Assembly: GCA_937967875.1 (NCBI GenBank)
Contig: CALBTQ010000026.1
Span: 1 to 5,477, forward strand
DNA length: 5,477 nucleotides
Source of the DNA: an uncultured Pseudomonadota bacterium
GTDB lineage: Bacteria > Lernaellota > Lernaellaia > Lernaellales > Lernaellaceae
Reading direction: 5' to 3'
The notes under the pieces are model-generated. The model was not told the DNA's origin, ran no database searches, and was given only the letters and a program-made list of their open reading frames with translations. This document shows positions 5,433 through 5,477 of this stretch, piece after piece (the first letter of the stretch is position 1; each line of letters opens with the position of its first letter). A program made the position numbers and the translations under genes.

Positions 5433-5477
5433 AGATCGGAAGAGCGTCGTGTAGGGAAAGAGTGTAGATCTCGGTGG
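5433..5477. other. Illumina TruSeq universal adapter sequence (artefact)
   Basis: From AGATCGGAAGAGCGTCGTGT to GATCTCGGTGG the 45 bases match, as I recall it, the reverse complement of the TruSeq universal adapter without a mismatch. It is not genomic; the true contig ends at about 5432 and should be trimmed there. Confidence 0.97.

Overview
The window looks like the end of a metagenomic or draft-assembly contig from a GC-rich, probably Gram-negative-type environmental bacterium. The first ~3.7 kb is about two-thirds G+C (41 of 60 bases on one counted line) with dense, tightly packed genes. I cannot name the phylum from the sequence. The last 45 bases (5433-5477) are Illumina TruSeq adapter, so genuine sequence ends near 5432 and nothing to the right can be inferred.

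Layout: (1) 2-565 (+) is the C-terminal end of a YyaL/SPATA20-type thioredoxin-domain protein, cut by the left edge. (2) 566-1132 (-) is an unrecognised two-helix membrane protein whose stop codon abuts that of gene 1. (3) 1268-3717 (+) is a two-gene operon with a 4-base ATGA overlap: a DPM1-type polyprenyl-phosphate sugar synthase, then a multi-spanning GT39/PMT-like membrane protein with a C-terminal TPR tail. The first enzyme would make a lipid-phosphate sugar at the cytoplasmic face. The second would be a plausible user of such a donor on the outer face, so the pair reads as a small surface- or protein-glycosylation module. (4) 3718-4376 holds no convincing gene. It carries a 272-bp cluster of hairpins built from the hexamer GGGACA and its complement TGTCCC (11 copies), including a good bidirectional terminator candidate. 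An AT-rich stretch follows, with a separate perfect 10-bp inverted repeat. (5) 4377-5306 (-) is a strikingly AT-rich gene with its own sigma70-like promoter. It encodes an N-terminal four-cysteine zinc ribbon, a middle helical region that may be a winged helix, and a C-terminal nucleoside-deoxyribosyltransferase/TIR-like domain with the expected acidic residues.

The left part is ordinary chromosomal sequence. The right part is compositionally foreign and resembles a defence-type accessory gene inserted next to a REP-like hairpin cluster. The best candidate for something little described is this sensor-effector-like protein. An assembly chimera at the composition change (about 4083-4376) cannot be excluded, especially as adapter sequence survived at the contig end.
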